Origin: Bacteroidota bacterium
GTDB taxonomy: Bacteria; Bacteroidota; Bacteroidia; B-17B0; Aurantibacillaceae
Direction of reading: 5' to 3'
DNA length: 42,140 nt
Assembly (NCBI GenBank): GCA_023251755.1
Contig: JAHEYF010000036.1
Location: 1 to 42,140 of the forward strand
The translations under genes and the position numbers were made by a program. Below are positions 29,046-37,188 of this stretch, in pieces; position 1 is the stretch's first letter, and every line of letters starts with the position of its first letter. The notes beneath the pieces were generated by a model. The model did not search any database and had not been told where the DNA came from. It saw only the letters and a program-made list of their open reading frames with translations.

Positions 29046-29852
29046 ATGAAAATAATTACTATAATAACTTTTTGGACAATTAGTTTTAATTCTATTTTGT
29101 TAGGTCAAACTGATTTTGAAAATGCAAATAAAGAATATAAAAAAGGAAATTTTGGCGAAGCTATAAGGTTATTTAGCGAGTCAATTAAGAATAATAATGA
29201 AGTTGCGAAATCTTTTATGCTGAGGGGGTCTGCGAAAGGGATGAACCATGATTTTTCAAACGCAATAATTGATTTAAATTCATCTTATCAAATTGATTCA
29301 TTAAATTATAATATTTATTATTATTATGGCAGAACATATATGATTAATGGATTTAATTATTCTGCAATTAAATATTATGATAAAGCTTTAAAAATAAACA
29401 AATATGTTTCTGATATTTATGATGATAGAGCTCTTGCAAAAATTGCAATTGCTGATTATACTGGTGCAATTGCTGATGAAGATAGTGCTATAAAATTAAA
29501 CTCAAAAGTTTCTTATTATTATTTGGGGAGAGGATGGGCTAAGTATAAACTAAATAAATTAACTGAAGCGATAAAGGATTTTGATTCATCAATAGTAATT
29601 CAATCAGATCCGCAAGCTTATTCTGATAGAGGTTTGGCTTATTTTGATTCAAAAGAATATTTAAAGGCTATAGCGGATTTTTCTGAAGCCCTTCGTATTG
29701 CTCCATTAAGTAAACAGTGCTATTATCATAGAGCTTTGTCGTATAAAGCATTGAATAAGATTGATGAAGCATGTTTAGATTTTAATAAATGTATAGAATT
29801 GAATTATTCGGTATCAAAAATTGAATATGAAGAAATATGTGGAAAAAAATAA
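29046..29852 (+). CDS. Exported TPR protein, possible partner or immunity protein, 268 aa
   Basis: The signal peptide MKIITIITFWTISFNSILLG ends near Q21. Six to seven TPR units follow, each with the A..DY..AI.D...AI.L pattern: NKEYKKGNFGEAIRLFSESI, SSYQIDSLNYNIYYYYGRTY, IAIADYTGAIADEDSAI, KYKLNKLTEAIKDFDSSI, FDSKEYLKAIADFSEAL and YKALNKIDEACLDFNKCI. TPRs bind peptides or proteins. It begins 2 nt after the RHS stop, shares the AT-rich composition of the RHS tip, and would act in the periplasm or outer envelope. That places it where a cognate immunity or tip-binding protein would be, but this is inference. TPR proteins are common and this one may be independent. Confidence 0.8.
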   Translation: MKIITIITFWTISFNSILLGQTDFENANKEYKKGNFGEAIRLFSESIKNNNEVAKSFMLRGSAKGMNHDFSNAIIDLNSSYQIDSLNYNIYYYYGRTYMINGFNYSAIKYYDKALKINKYVSDIYDDRALAKIAIADYTGAIADEDSAIKLNSKVSYYYLGRGWAKYKLNKLTEAIKDFDSSIVIQSDPQAYSDRGLAYFDSKEYLKAIADFSEALRIAPLSKQCYYHRALSYKALNKIDEACLDFNKCIELNYSVSKIEYEEICGKK

Positions 29853-29960
29853 AGTTGCTCCTCAGCAGAGCCTGTTTCCTCTTCGGATTTACAGGACTAT
29901 TATAAAAAGAATTTTAGAAAAAAACACCAACTATTTTTGGCGTCATTAGCAAAATAAATG

Positions 29961-30506
29961 TTAGTCCATCCAAAATTTATTAAGATAAAAACCTAAAGAA
30001 ATCCCGAAAGTAAAATGAAGAGTTAATGATTTACTTAATGGTGGATCGTGTTCAAAATAGGCCAAAGGGGCAATTCTTAATATTAGACCATCTTCGTTCA
30101 CTAATCGATACCCTAATCTTAAAAAGAGTGCATATCTGTTGTTATTCTTGTACTCCTCTGGAATAATACTATCTTTTAAATTACTTGTTCCGAATACAGA
30201 TGTGTAGCCAAAGCCTAATTCAATCTTATTGTTGTTTTTTCCAATTATGGAATTTAATTCTAAAGGGAAAATATATACTGGTTTATGATCGAATTTATTT
30301 TTCCCAATAGACCCACCAATCCGACCAATAAATTTAACTTTTTCTAACTTTCGGGTATTTATTAATCTTTCATAATTAATTGATATTGGGGTGCCAGTAT
30401 TCCCGAAAAATTCAATATAAACGGCATTATTTTTAATCTCCTGTGCGCAATAAGAATTATTGTAATAAATAAAAATTATCAATAACAGGTTTTTATATTT
30501 TACCAT
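29961..30506 (-). CDS. Probable outer-membrane beta-barrel protein, 181 aa
   Basis: MVKYKNLLLIIFIYYNNSYC is followed by AQEI, a signal peptide ending near residue 21. The remainder is a series of short amphipathic strands with alternating hydrophobic residues and Gly/aromatic ends (AVYIEFFGNTGTPISINYER, KFIGRIGGSIG, KIELGFGYTSVFG, YALFLRLGYRL, LILRIAPLAYFEH, LTLHFTFGISLGFYLNK), typical of small Bacteroidota outer-membrane barrels. It is convergent with the TPR gene, with about 108 nt between. Upstream (30550-30595) is a degenerate copy of the palindrome-containing leader found before the XRE gene. Function is unknown. Confidence 0.65.
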   Translation of the reverse strand: MVKYKNLLLIIFIYYNNSYCAQEIKNNAVYIEFFGNTGTPISINYERLINTRKLEKVKFIGRIGGSIGKNKFDHKPVYIFPLELNSIIGKNNNKIELGFGYTSVFGTSNLKDSIIPEEYKNNNRYALFLRLGYRLVNEDGLILRIAPLAYFEHDPPLSKSLTLHFTFGISLGFYLNKFWMD

Positions 30507-30549
30507 AAATTGAATTTTTGACTCGTAATTCTATGAATTCCTTGCCCCG

Positions 30550-30595
30550 CACTTTCTAAGCAAGAACTTTACAAAAAGTCCGAAATTTCGAACCA
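30550..30595 (-). promoter_or_regulatory. Leader/operator element, copy A (degenerate)
   Basis: TTTCTAAGCAAGAACTTTAC, AAAAAGTC and the perfect palindrome CGAAATTTCG (30581-30590) match copies B (38173) and C (41118) over about 44 nt with about four differences. It lies 44 nt upstream of the minus-strand barrel gene. At the point where copies B and C have their ATG, copy A has GTG, followed by a 19-codon frame. Confidence 0.6.
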
Positions 30596-30660
30596 AAGTT
30601 AAATTAATTTTTTTAAAAAGCGATCTTCTGTTTTCGAAAAATCATCATTAAAATCTGTAG

Positions 30661-31927
30661 CCGGATAGCACAGGCTTTAACAAATGGTACTACTTCGTTT
30701 TCACAAACAACAAAAAATATTACCTTTAGTACCGGTTCTTTGAATACAACGGGTACTGCTCCTTATTATGTGACTTGTTTTGCATGGAACACCAACACTG
30801 TTCCTGTATACGTAGACTATTTAACGGTAGATATTGTGCATCATGGAAGCTTGCAGGAGTTGGCTGGATACCAACCGGAAATTATAAGCACCTCAGACTA
30901 TTATACATTCGGAGGTGGAGGAATGCCTGGCAGAACTTTTAACTCACAGGAGGCCAGGTATGGATTTAACGGACAGGAAAAAGATGATGAGATTGCGAAT
31001 GGGATGTATAGTGCGGAGTTTTGGGAGTATGATAGTAGGATTGGTAGACGTTGGAATACTGATCCGGTAGTTTATCCTTGGCAGTCGCCGTATGCAACAT
31101 TTAATAATAATCCTGTTTACTTCTCTGATCCAAGTGGTTTAGAAGGCACTAAGGGTGATGATAAAGGGAAAAAGAAAAACACACTGGATCACCCGGAAGA
31201 TTTTAAAGAAGGTGATATTTATAATTATTCACATGGAAGAGGAAAACACCGAGTTACCAGTCAATGGATTCTTGAAGTTGAAAATGGCAAGAAGGTCTGG
31301 AAACCTACTGGCCAAATGACGGCTAATTTGGATGAAGTTGTAATTACGACAAAGCGCCCAAGTCTATTTGACAAAATAGCTAAGTGGTGGAGAGAAACAG
31401 ATGAAACACTTGAAGGGCAACAAAATAAAAATGATTGGACTCCTCCGGTGAAAAACAATTCACTTAGTGGTATTATGCCTCTTGGATCAGGGCCCAATAA
31501 GAATAATAGCATTCAGGGAGGTGCGGATGTTGAAAGCCAGGAAAATGATGGAATATATGGGTATTATCCCGGATCAATTTTAGCCGGGCTTAAGAAAGGA
31601 GAGTTGGTTCTTAAATACGGAACCGGCATTAAAGGTAAATCTGCTTACGGACTTGGAGAAGGAACGGAAATAGTAGGGGGATTCAAGGATTTATTTGAGT
31701 TTGGATCAACCTACGGAGAAGGTGTAGATAAATACAAGGAAACTGTAAAGGATGAAAAGAAGGATAAGCCGATTTTAAAAATTGCTACTGCAAAAGCTTT
31801 GGCAGGAGACTCAATGGTTTTTAGGCCTTGGAGCTATAAACAAGGAACGCAAGATACTTTTTTACAAAGTAAAAAAACTGGGGAAATATATACAGTTGAT
31901 CAACAAATACAAAGAACAAGAAAATGA
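30661..31927 (+). pseudogene. Orphan RHS C-terminal cassette 1 (5'-truncated, no normal start)
   Basis: Similarity to the main RHS gene begins abruptly near 30661 (GGATAGCACAGG) and runs through the core YDSRIGRRWNTDP...NNPVYFSDPSGLEG. The longest open frame starts at a TTG (30740) that is an internal Leu codon in the full-length gene, so there is no signal peptide, shell or proper start. After GLEG comes a Lys-rich linker, then a ~260-residue tip unlike the other two. It contains LDEVVITTKRP, GYYPGSILAGLKKGE and a Lys-rich C-terminus ending QIQRTRK. It is probably silent unless recombined into the expressed gene. The lipoprotein gene overlaps its stop codon (ATGA). I cannot assign the tip to a toxin family. 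Confidence 0.75.
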
Positions 31928-32577
31928 AAAAAGCAATTAATGTAATAATATTAATATTTGGGATAGTATTATTCGGATGTCATGAAGAAAGTCCAAATAT
32001 TCCAGTTTCCATTTGCGGTTGCGATTCTTTGATCAGGCATGATATAGATACACTTTTTTATACGTGTATAAAGGGAAACACTAAGCTCGTGTTTGATTTG
32101 AAGGATAGCACTATTAAGAAATACTCACTGGAAGAAAACAAAAAATACTTGTTAAGAGAGTATATCGATTACCGGAAAGAAGATTTAACGATTAAATTGG
32201 ATAGCTCTTTTTTTGTTTATGCGAAACAGCGCCCAATAGATTCTATTGATATAGTTTTACCTCATTATCTTACAGATTCATTCGCTATAGTTGTCAATAA
32301 GAACAATATCCTTGATACTATTTTTTCGTCAAAAAAGTTCATGACTTTATCTTTAAGTGATATTGCGACATATGCAGATAGTTTGGTTTTCTTTGTATTT
32401 GAATCCCGTTATATACAAGAAAAAAAAATGGTTTTATTTACTGAGTTTAGGACAAATTTTTCTTATATCATAAAAGGAGGAATATTAAAGCAATATATAG
32501 ATATTCGAGCTTGTATTAATGATGAAAAGCTCCCTGATTTTACGAATGAATTAAAAAAGCTACAAACCCAACATTAG
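31924..32577 (+). CDS. Lipoprotein linked to RHS tip 1, candidate immunity protein
   Basis: The ATG overlaps the TGA of RHS cassette 1 (ATGA at 31924-31927), indicating translational coupling. MKKAINVIILIFGIVLFGCH has a lipobox (LFGC), so the mature protein starts at Cys19. The mature N-terminus reads ICGCDSLIRHD..DTL, closely like ICPCDTMLVRQ...DTL in the lipoprotein after RHS cassette 2. Both continue with a K..K-type strand, a Tyr-rich segment and a shared C-terminal pattern (a Tyr-Ile near IDIRAC versus LIIKNC). The two are probably distant paralogues. A lipoprotein encoded directly after a polymorphic tip is a classical place for immunity, but no function is shown. Confidence 0.75.
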   Translation: MKKAINVIILIFGIVLFGCHEESPNIPVSICGCDSLIRHDIDTLFYTCIKGNTKLVFDLKDSTIKKYSLEENKKYLLREYIDYRKEDLTIKLDSSFFVYAKQRPIDSIDIVLPHYLTDSFAIVVNKNNILDTIFSSKKFMTLSLSDIATYADSLVFFVFESRYIQEKKMVLFTEFRTNFSYIIKGGILKQYIDIRACINDEKLPDFTNELKKLQTQH

Positions 32578-32580
32578 GTG

Positions 32581-32601
32581 GTGTAGTAAAGTATCACCTG
32601 A
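32581..32601 (+). repeat. Solo copy of the IS left-end sequence
   Basis: GTGTAGTAAAGTATCACCTG plus A is identical to 32735-32755, in the same orientation 154 bp apart. It begins 3 nt after the lipoprotein stop. It may be the end of an earlier insertion of the same element. The 130 bp between the copies shows no gene. Confidence 0.6.
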
Positions 32602-32771
32602 GTATGTAAGTAATTGATTTTAATAGTTCTTTGAAATATTGAGAATTGAAAACGAAGGGTATTTCGGTTACTTTTCGTAAAAAAATTAGTTTTAAGGTGT
32701 TTATAGAGGGCCTAACTAATTGATATTTTCTTACGTGTAGTAAAGTATCACCTGAAAATAATAGTAGAACT

Positions 32772-32936
32772 ATGAATTGTTATTATTGTAAAAATGTCTG
32801 TATAAAGAAAGGCAAACAAAATAATGGAACTCAAAAATATTATTGTAAGGCCTGTGAAAAATACCAGCAGGAAAGCTACGTAAAGAATGCTTACCTGTCA
32901 GGTATTGATAAGATGCTTAGTGAAACTAACCTGTAA
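32772..32936 (+). CDS. insA: IS1-family InsA-like zinc-finger fragment
   Basis: This 54-aa frame starts MNCYYCKNVCIKKGKQ and has a CxxC...CxxC zinc finger (Cys3, Cys6, Cys25, Cys28) followed by YQQESYVKNAYLSG, as in IS1-family InsA of Bacteroidota. It stops before the helix-turn-helix that normally follows. That HTH (GSGIRDISRVLEISAKTVIQ) is in the next frame, so a one-base gain (or two-base loss) or an unusual frameshift separates them near 32915. Confidence 0.7.
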   Translation: MNCYYCKNVCIKKGKQNNGTQKYYCKACEKYQQESYVKNAYLSGIDKMLSETNL

Positions 32937-33435
32937 TGGTTCTGGAATCAGAGATATATCAAGGGTATTGGAAATATCTGCTAAAACAGTAATACAAAGG
33001 ATTAAAAAATTGGCAGGTTTAACCGTTATTCCTTCAACCTATATAAAAGGAAAAACCTACGAAGCAGACGAATTAAAAACTTACGTTGCTAAAAAAGAAA
33101 ATGAGCACTGGGTTTGTTGCACTCTGGAAAAAGAAAGTGGGAAAATAATGAGCATGAGCGTTGGCAAAAGAAACAAAGAAACCTTAAGAAAGGCACTAAC
33201 ATCAATAGTATTATCAGAGCCAAAAAAGATTCATTCAGATAAACTCAAACAGTATAAATGTCTGATACACGAAGAAATTCACAACGTGAAAAAATACACC
33301 ATCAATAAAATAGAACGAAAGTTTTTAAACTTCCGCACCCATTTAAAACGTTTGTGCAGAAGAACAATTTGGTTCTCTAAAAAAGCATTTATGTTGGAAG
33401 CGGTAGTCAAAATATATTTATGGAATAGTTTTTAA
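32887..33435 (+). pseudogene. insB: IS1-family transposase, HTH plus DDE domain, lacking its own start
   Basis: The frame begins inside the zinc-finger ORF with no natural start. Residues 18-41 are the HTH. The catalytic triad is visible as Asp61 (YEADEL), Asp118 (HSDKLKQY) and Glu143 (NKIERKFLNFRTHLKRL), followed by the IS1 signature RRTIWFSK. The DDE core therefore looks intact, but joining it to the zinc finger needs a +1 (or -2) shift rather than the -1 shift described for IS1. The element is probably inactive, or it uses a different recoding event. Confidence 0.72.
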
Positions 33436-33514
33436 TTTTCAATTTAATTCAAAAAAAGATTGTTTATTATTTGCGAATATGAATCGGAAACAGTACTTTT
33501 ACGAAGTAAAACTG

Positions 33515-33558
33515 AAACGCTGAAAATACTGGTACTACTGGATTTTTCAGCGTTTTTT
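33515..33558 (+). terminator. Strong Rho-independent terminator after the IS
   Basis: CGCTGAAAA (33518-33526) pairs with TTTTCAGCG (33544-33552), extended by AAA with TTT, with a 17-nt loop and a TTTTTTATTT tail. It should block read-through into RHS cassette 2. Confidence 0.75.
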
Positions 33559-33652
33559 ATTTAAGCCTTTCTAAGCTTTAATATTTTTTCCTTCCCTCAT
33601 TAGGGAAAGTCTATCCCGAATTTATTTCAGAAAAGCATTATTAAAACCTGCT

Positions 33653-33776
33653 GCCCGCGTGAGGGATTGTAGCGGAAAGCCCGCAGCCGAGGCACGAGGC
33701 GAGGACTTGCAGCGAAAAGCCCGACCCTGCGCCACCGGAATAATTTTTTAAACCTGCGGCATCACCGGCGCAGGGG
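33653..33776 (+). repeat. GC-rich structured intergenic element (possible ncRNA or dispersed repeat)
   Basis: A GC-rich block stands out in AT-rich surroundings. It has an internal near-repeat (GGATTGTAGCGGAAAGCCCG at 33664 and GGACTTGCAGCGAAAAGCCC at 33702) and a 9-bp inverted repeat CCCTGCGCC (33725-33733) with GGCGCAGGG (33767-33775). It ends about 30 nt before the RHS similarity starts. I recall similar AGCGGAAAGCCC-type blocks between genes in other Bacteroidota but could not check. No protein is encoded. The wider 33436-33818 gap otherwise holds only the IS end and the terminator. Confidence 0.55.
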
Positions 33777-33818
33777 CACGCCCACATCACAAACCTGCAT
33801 ATTCTGGAAAAGGCGGAC

Positions 33819-36446
33819 ATGACCTACAATTTTGAAACCACCGAAACCTACAACAACAACAGCCTCACCAATACTATTAATGGCTACACCCACAACGGCA
33901 GCGCTGTAAACGGCAACCTGTACAACGGCAACATCAGCCGCATGGTAACGGCCCTGTACGACAACAACCAGAACATGCTACCCAGCCTGGCCCGTGCTTT
34001 CTTTTACGATCAGCTGAACCGCATCAAGGCTGTAAAAACATTTGACGTGGCGGCGCCTTCCACTGCAACGGGAAGTTTGTCTGTGAGTACCACGGCCAAC
34101 GACAATTATTACGAAGACTTCAGCTATGACTTTAACGGGAACCTCACCAGCCTGAACCGCTATGGTTTAAACAACGGCACCAAAACAAAAATGGACGAGT
34201 TTCAGTACAAGTACCTGAAAGTGAACAACCATTTGTACAACAACCGCCTGATGAATGTAAACGACAACACCGCGCTTACCAACAATTATACAGCTCCCGG
34301 TTATGAAGACATAGACAACCAGGATTACAACACCACTGTGGTAATAGGTACGGGCGATGAAGCCATAGACCTGCAAATGGAGTTGAATTACGAATACGAC
34401 AACATTGGCAACCTTGCTAAAAACAGACAGGACGAGATAGAACGCATTGAATGGACGGTATACGGCAAGGTGCACAAGGTGATACGCACAGCTACAAGCA
34501 GTAAGGTAGACTTAGAATATATTTACAATCCTTTTGGGCAGCGTGTAGGGAAAATAGTGAAACCGCATGGAAGCTCAAGCACTCAATGGGTCTATACTTT
34601 TTATGAATTGGATGCAAGCGGAAACACGATGGCTGTATACGAAAAAAGCCACCCGGCACAAACCAATACCGATCAGTTATTGCTCAATGAACAGTACCTT
34701 TACGGGGCTTCGCGGGTAGGGGTGTACAAACCCGGGATTGATATGCTGACGGCTACGGCTACGGCCAACTCAGCCGAACGGGTATTGGGTAAAAAAGCGT
34801 ATCAGGTATCAAATCATTTAGGCAACGTTTTACAAACCATCTCCGACCGCAAGCTGAACCTTGCCACCAATGAATACCACAGCGCTGAGTATTTTGAGGC
34901 TTCTGCACAGGCTTCAACTACAACTGCTTACGAAGGAATTGCCAGTGATAAAATATACGGGCCTTATCCTCAAAGCAATTTTGTGTTTAGTAAAGGCAGC
35001 GAACGCAAACAGATTGAGTTTGGGGATTATATAAGTGCTGGTATTTTTAGTAAAGCAGGTTCGGGTACTAACTTAGGGCAATTGGTATTAAGTATTACCG
35101 ATGCCAATGGTGCAACGGTAGGCTGGATAGCACAGGGTTTAACAAATGGTACTACCGATTTTTCGCAAACACAAAAAAATATTACCTTTAGTACCGGTTC
35201 TTTGAATACAACGGGTACTGCTCCTTATTATATAACGTGTTTTACGTGGAACACAAGCACTGTTCCTGTGTATGTAGACTATTTAACGGTGGATATTATA
35301 CATCATGGAAGCCTACAAGAATTAGCTGGATACCAACCGGAAATATTAAGCTCCTCAGACTACTATGTACATCATGGGGCGATGCCAGGCCGTACTTTCA
35401 ACGATGTGCAGTACCGCTATGGTGGTGCGAATGGGCAGGAGAAGGATTTTGAAATAGCAAGTGGGATGTATACGGCTGAGTTCTGGGAATATGATAGTAG
35501 GATTGGTAGAAGGTGGAATACTGATCCCATAACCTATCCTCATCAATCACCTTACGCTACATTTAATAATAATCCAATTTATTTTGCTGACCCAAGTGGT
35601 TTAGAGGGAACCAACGGTGGAGATGATAAGAAAAAAGCTGGAGAAGGTGTGAATGGTAAAGGTACAGCTACAACACCTGTTGTATTGGATGAAGTTGAAA
35701 TTACAGCCAAACAACCACCTCCGATTGTAGTTTTAGGTACTGGTCCAGATAGAAATAGTACCAATGTTGGTGAAAGCACAAGTGTAACAATTTATACGCA
35801 CGATGGAATATCTCCTCCAGAAAAACATTGGTTTGGGTTTAGATTTCATGGTGGAATGGGTGGGATGTTTGGAGAAGGAACTGGCGCTGACAATGCCCCA
35901 CATTTACCATCAAAAGGTATAATATTTACCTTTGATATTTTCGTGGATGAAATTACCAAGCTACTTCAAATGCAAAAAAGTTTAGAAACATTGCAATCTA
36001 AACCTTCAGCGCCAAAAACTATGGGTGGTGAAATCAAAAAGATAATAAATGATATTGCTGACCAAAGAAAGAAGATTGAAGGAATGTTTACTAAGAAAAC
36101 AACAAAAGAAATGATGGAGTATCTTGAAAAGAATGCAGCAGAAACTACAGACCCTATTATAAAAGAGCTTAAAGAAGATTTGATAAAAGCTTATTTTGGA
36201 CAAAAGACCACAAAAACAATATTAGAACCTACTAGTTCTAAAATTACGGAAAGTAAAATTCAAAATACTCAACAGGATGCATCTAAAGCACCAGTGGTAA
36301 ATTTCGACAATGATACTACAATTATAACCACAGAAGGGTATCAAAATGGAACAAACGTTAAAGATATATCAACATATGACAAAGAGGAATTCAAGAAAAA
36401 AGGACGTGATGCAAAAATTAAAAGTAATACACGAATTAGATTTTAA
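33819..36446 (+). CDS. Orphan RHS cassette 2 (5'-truncated) with a different tip, 875 aa
   Basis: Similarity to the main RHS gene begins abruptly at about 33808 and continues for about 1.8 kb (equivalent to 26456-28265), including a 179-bp run with no difference (26515-26693 here). The ATG at 33819 is an internal Met of the full gene, and there is no signal peptide or shell. Residues 1-595 are YD strands and the RHS core YDSRIGRRWNTDP...NNPIYFADPSGLEG. The linker GGDDKKKAGEGVNGKG leads to a ~270-residue tip with LDEVEITAKQPPP, a Gly/His-rich part (HWFGFRFHGGMGGMFGEG), a helical coiled-coil-prone stretch (about residues 700-790) and a basic end. It is likely a silent tip reservoir, or expressed only after recombination. 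The tip was not recognised. A lipoprotein gene follows by 16 nt. Confidence 0.75.
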   Translation: MTYNFETTETYNNNSLTNTINGYTHNGSAVNGNLYNGNISRMVTALYDNNQNMLPSLARAFFYDQLNRIKAVKTFDVAAPSTATGSLSVSTTANDNYYEDFSYDFNGNLTSLNRYGLNNGTKTKMDEFQYKYLKVNNHLYNNRLMNVNDNTALTNNYTAPGYEDIDNQDYNTTVVIGTGDEAIDLQMELNYEYDNIGNLAKNRQDEIERIEWTVYGKVHKVIRTATSSKVDLEYIYNPFGQRVGKIVKPHGSSSTQWVYTFYELDASGNTMAVYEKSHPAQTNTDQLLLNEQYLYGASRVGVYKPGIDMLTATATANSAERVLGKKAYQVSNHLGNVLQTISDRKLNLATNEYHSAEYFEASAQASTTTAYEGIASDKIYGPYPQSNFVFSKGSERKQIEFGDYISAGIFSKAGSGTNLGQLVLSITDANGATVGWIAQGLTNGTTDFSQTQKNITFSTGSLNTTGTAPYYITCFTWNTSTVPVYVDYLTVDIIHHGSLQELAGYQPEILSSSDYYVHHGAMPGRTFNDVQYRYGGANGQEKDFEIASGMYTAEFWEYDSRIGRRWNTDPITYPHQSPYATFNNNPIYFADPSGLEGTNGGDDKKKAGEGVNGKGTATTPVVLDEVEITAKQPPPIVVLGTGPDRNSTNVGESTSVTIYTHDGISPPEKHWFGFRFHGGMGGMFGEGTGADNAPHLPSKGIIFTFDIFVDEITKLLQMQKSLETLQSKPSAPKTMGGEIKKIINDIADQRKKIEGMFTKKTTKEMMEYLEKNAAETTDPIIKELKEDLIKAYFGQKTTKTILEPTSSKITESKIQNTQQDASKAPVVNFDNDTTIITTEGYQNGTNVKDISTYDKEEFKKKGRDAKIKSNTRIRF

Positions 36447-36462
36447 TGTGTTTGACAGAATA

Positions 36463-37188
36463 ATGAACACATTTAATTATTATAAAATATTATTACAGTT
36501 AGTCGGGGTAATCCCTTTTCTCTTTGCATGTTCTGATGCAGAGCAAGGGAAAAGTAATAATAATACGAAGCAGGTAAATATATGTCCCTGCGATACTATG
36601 CTGGTGCGTCAAAATAATCCCAATGATAGTGATACTCTTGAATGTTATAGAAAAAATAAGATAAAAATATCTATAGTATATAAAGCAAAACAAAATAACG
36701 ACACAATAGAAGTAACGCGTTACTATGAAATGAATCGACGTTGGCGCGTACAGGAATACCTTGTTCTATTAAATGATAAAATAATAGAAGACCAATTGGC
36801 TATGTACTGCGATTTTAAAGATACCGTTCTGTATAATAAAATTACTTTCATTAAAGATGAAAGCTGGAACAGAGGACGGCCAGAAGTTGAAACTACTGGT
36901 TTTTCAGGGGTTGATGTTGTGATTCACCATAAAGAACGTTCTAAGTTAAATGATACCCTCAGATCAAAAGATTACAGCATTTTGATTCCTAAAGAGATTT
37001 TCTTAGATACGTTAGAGGTAATTAAGCATACAAAAATATACAATAGAAAAATAAAAGAAGAAGGGGTAAGGTCAATGTCCATGTTTTTCTTAGCGGAAGA
37101 TTTTATTAAGTATGGTTCTTTATACAATCAATATTTATTAATAATTAAAAATTGTAACGTCAATTTACCTATCAAAAACATTAAATAA
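36463..37188 (+). CDS. Lipoprotein linked to RHS tip 2, candidate immunity protein
   Basis: The start is placed at 36463 (MNTFNYYKILLQLVGVIPFL), because this gives a proper lipoprotein signal with lipobox LFAC. The longer frame from 36346 would run through the RHS tip and lack a signal. The mature N-terminus carries ICPCDTMLVRQ...DSDTL, matching ICGCDSLIRHD...DTL in the lipoprotein after RHS cassette 1. Both then have K-rich strands, a Tyr/Arg-rich segment (RYYEMNRRWRVQEYL) and a similar end (YNQYLLIIKNC). It starts 16 nt after the RHS stop, and its 3' end overlaps the convergent membrane-protein gene by 24 nt. Immunity to the tip is inferred from position and from the recurrence of the pair. 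Confidence 0.75.
   Translation: MNTFNYYKILLQLVGVIPFLFACSDAEQGKSNNNTKQVNICPCDTMLVRQNNPNDSDTLECYRKNKIKISIVYKAKQNNDTIEVTRYYEMNRRWRVQEYLVLLNDKIIEDQLAMYCDFKDTVLYNKITFIKDESWNRGRPEVETTGFSGVDVVIHHKERSKLNDTLRSKDYSILIPKEIFLDTLEVIKHTKIYNRKIKEEGVRSMSMFFLAEDFIKYGSLYNQYLLIIKNCNVNLPIKNIK

Larger units (their letters stand above)
32735..33510 (+). mobile_element. IS1-family insertion sequence (about 0.78 kb, frame-broken)
   Basis: It contains a zinc-finger InsA-like frame and an InsB-like DDE transposase frame, with a left end at the repeat GTGTAGTAAAGTATCACCTG. The right end is uncertain: CAGTACTTTTACGAAG at about 33491-33506 resembles the left end only weakly when inverted, and no target-site duplication was confirmed. 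The length agrees with the family. It lies between the two RHS tip cassettes. Confidence 0.7.

Noticed and set aside
36346-36462. Longer start for the lipoprotein after RHS cassette 2
   Set aside because: It would overlap the RHS tip by 101 nt and displace the lipobox from the N-terminus.
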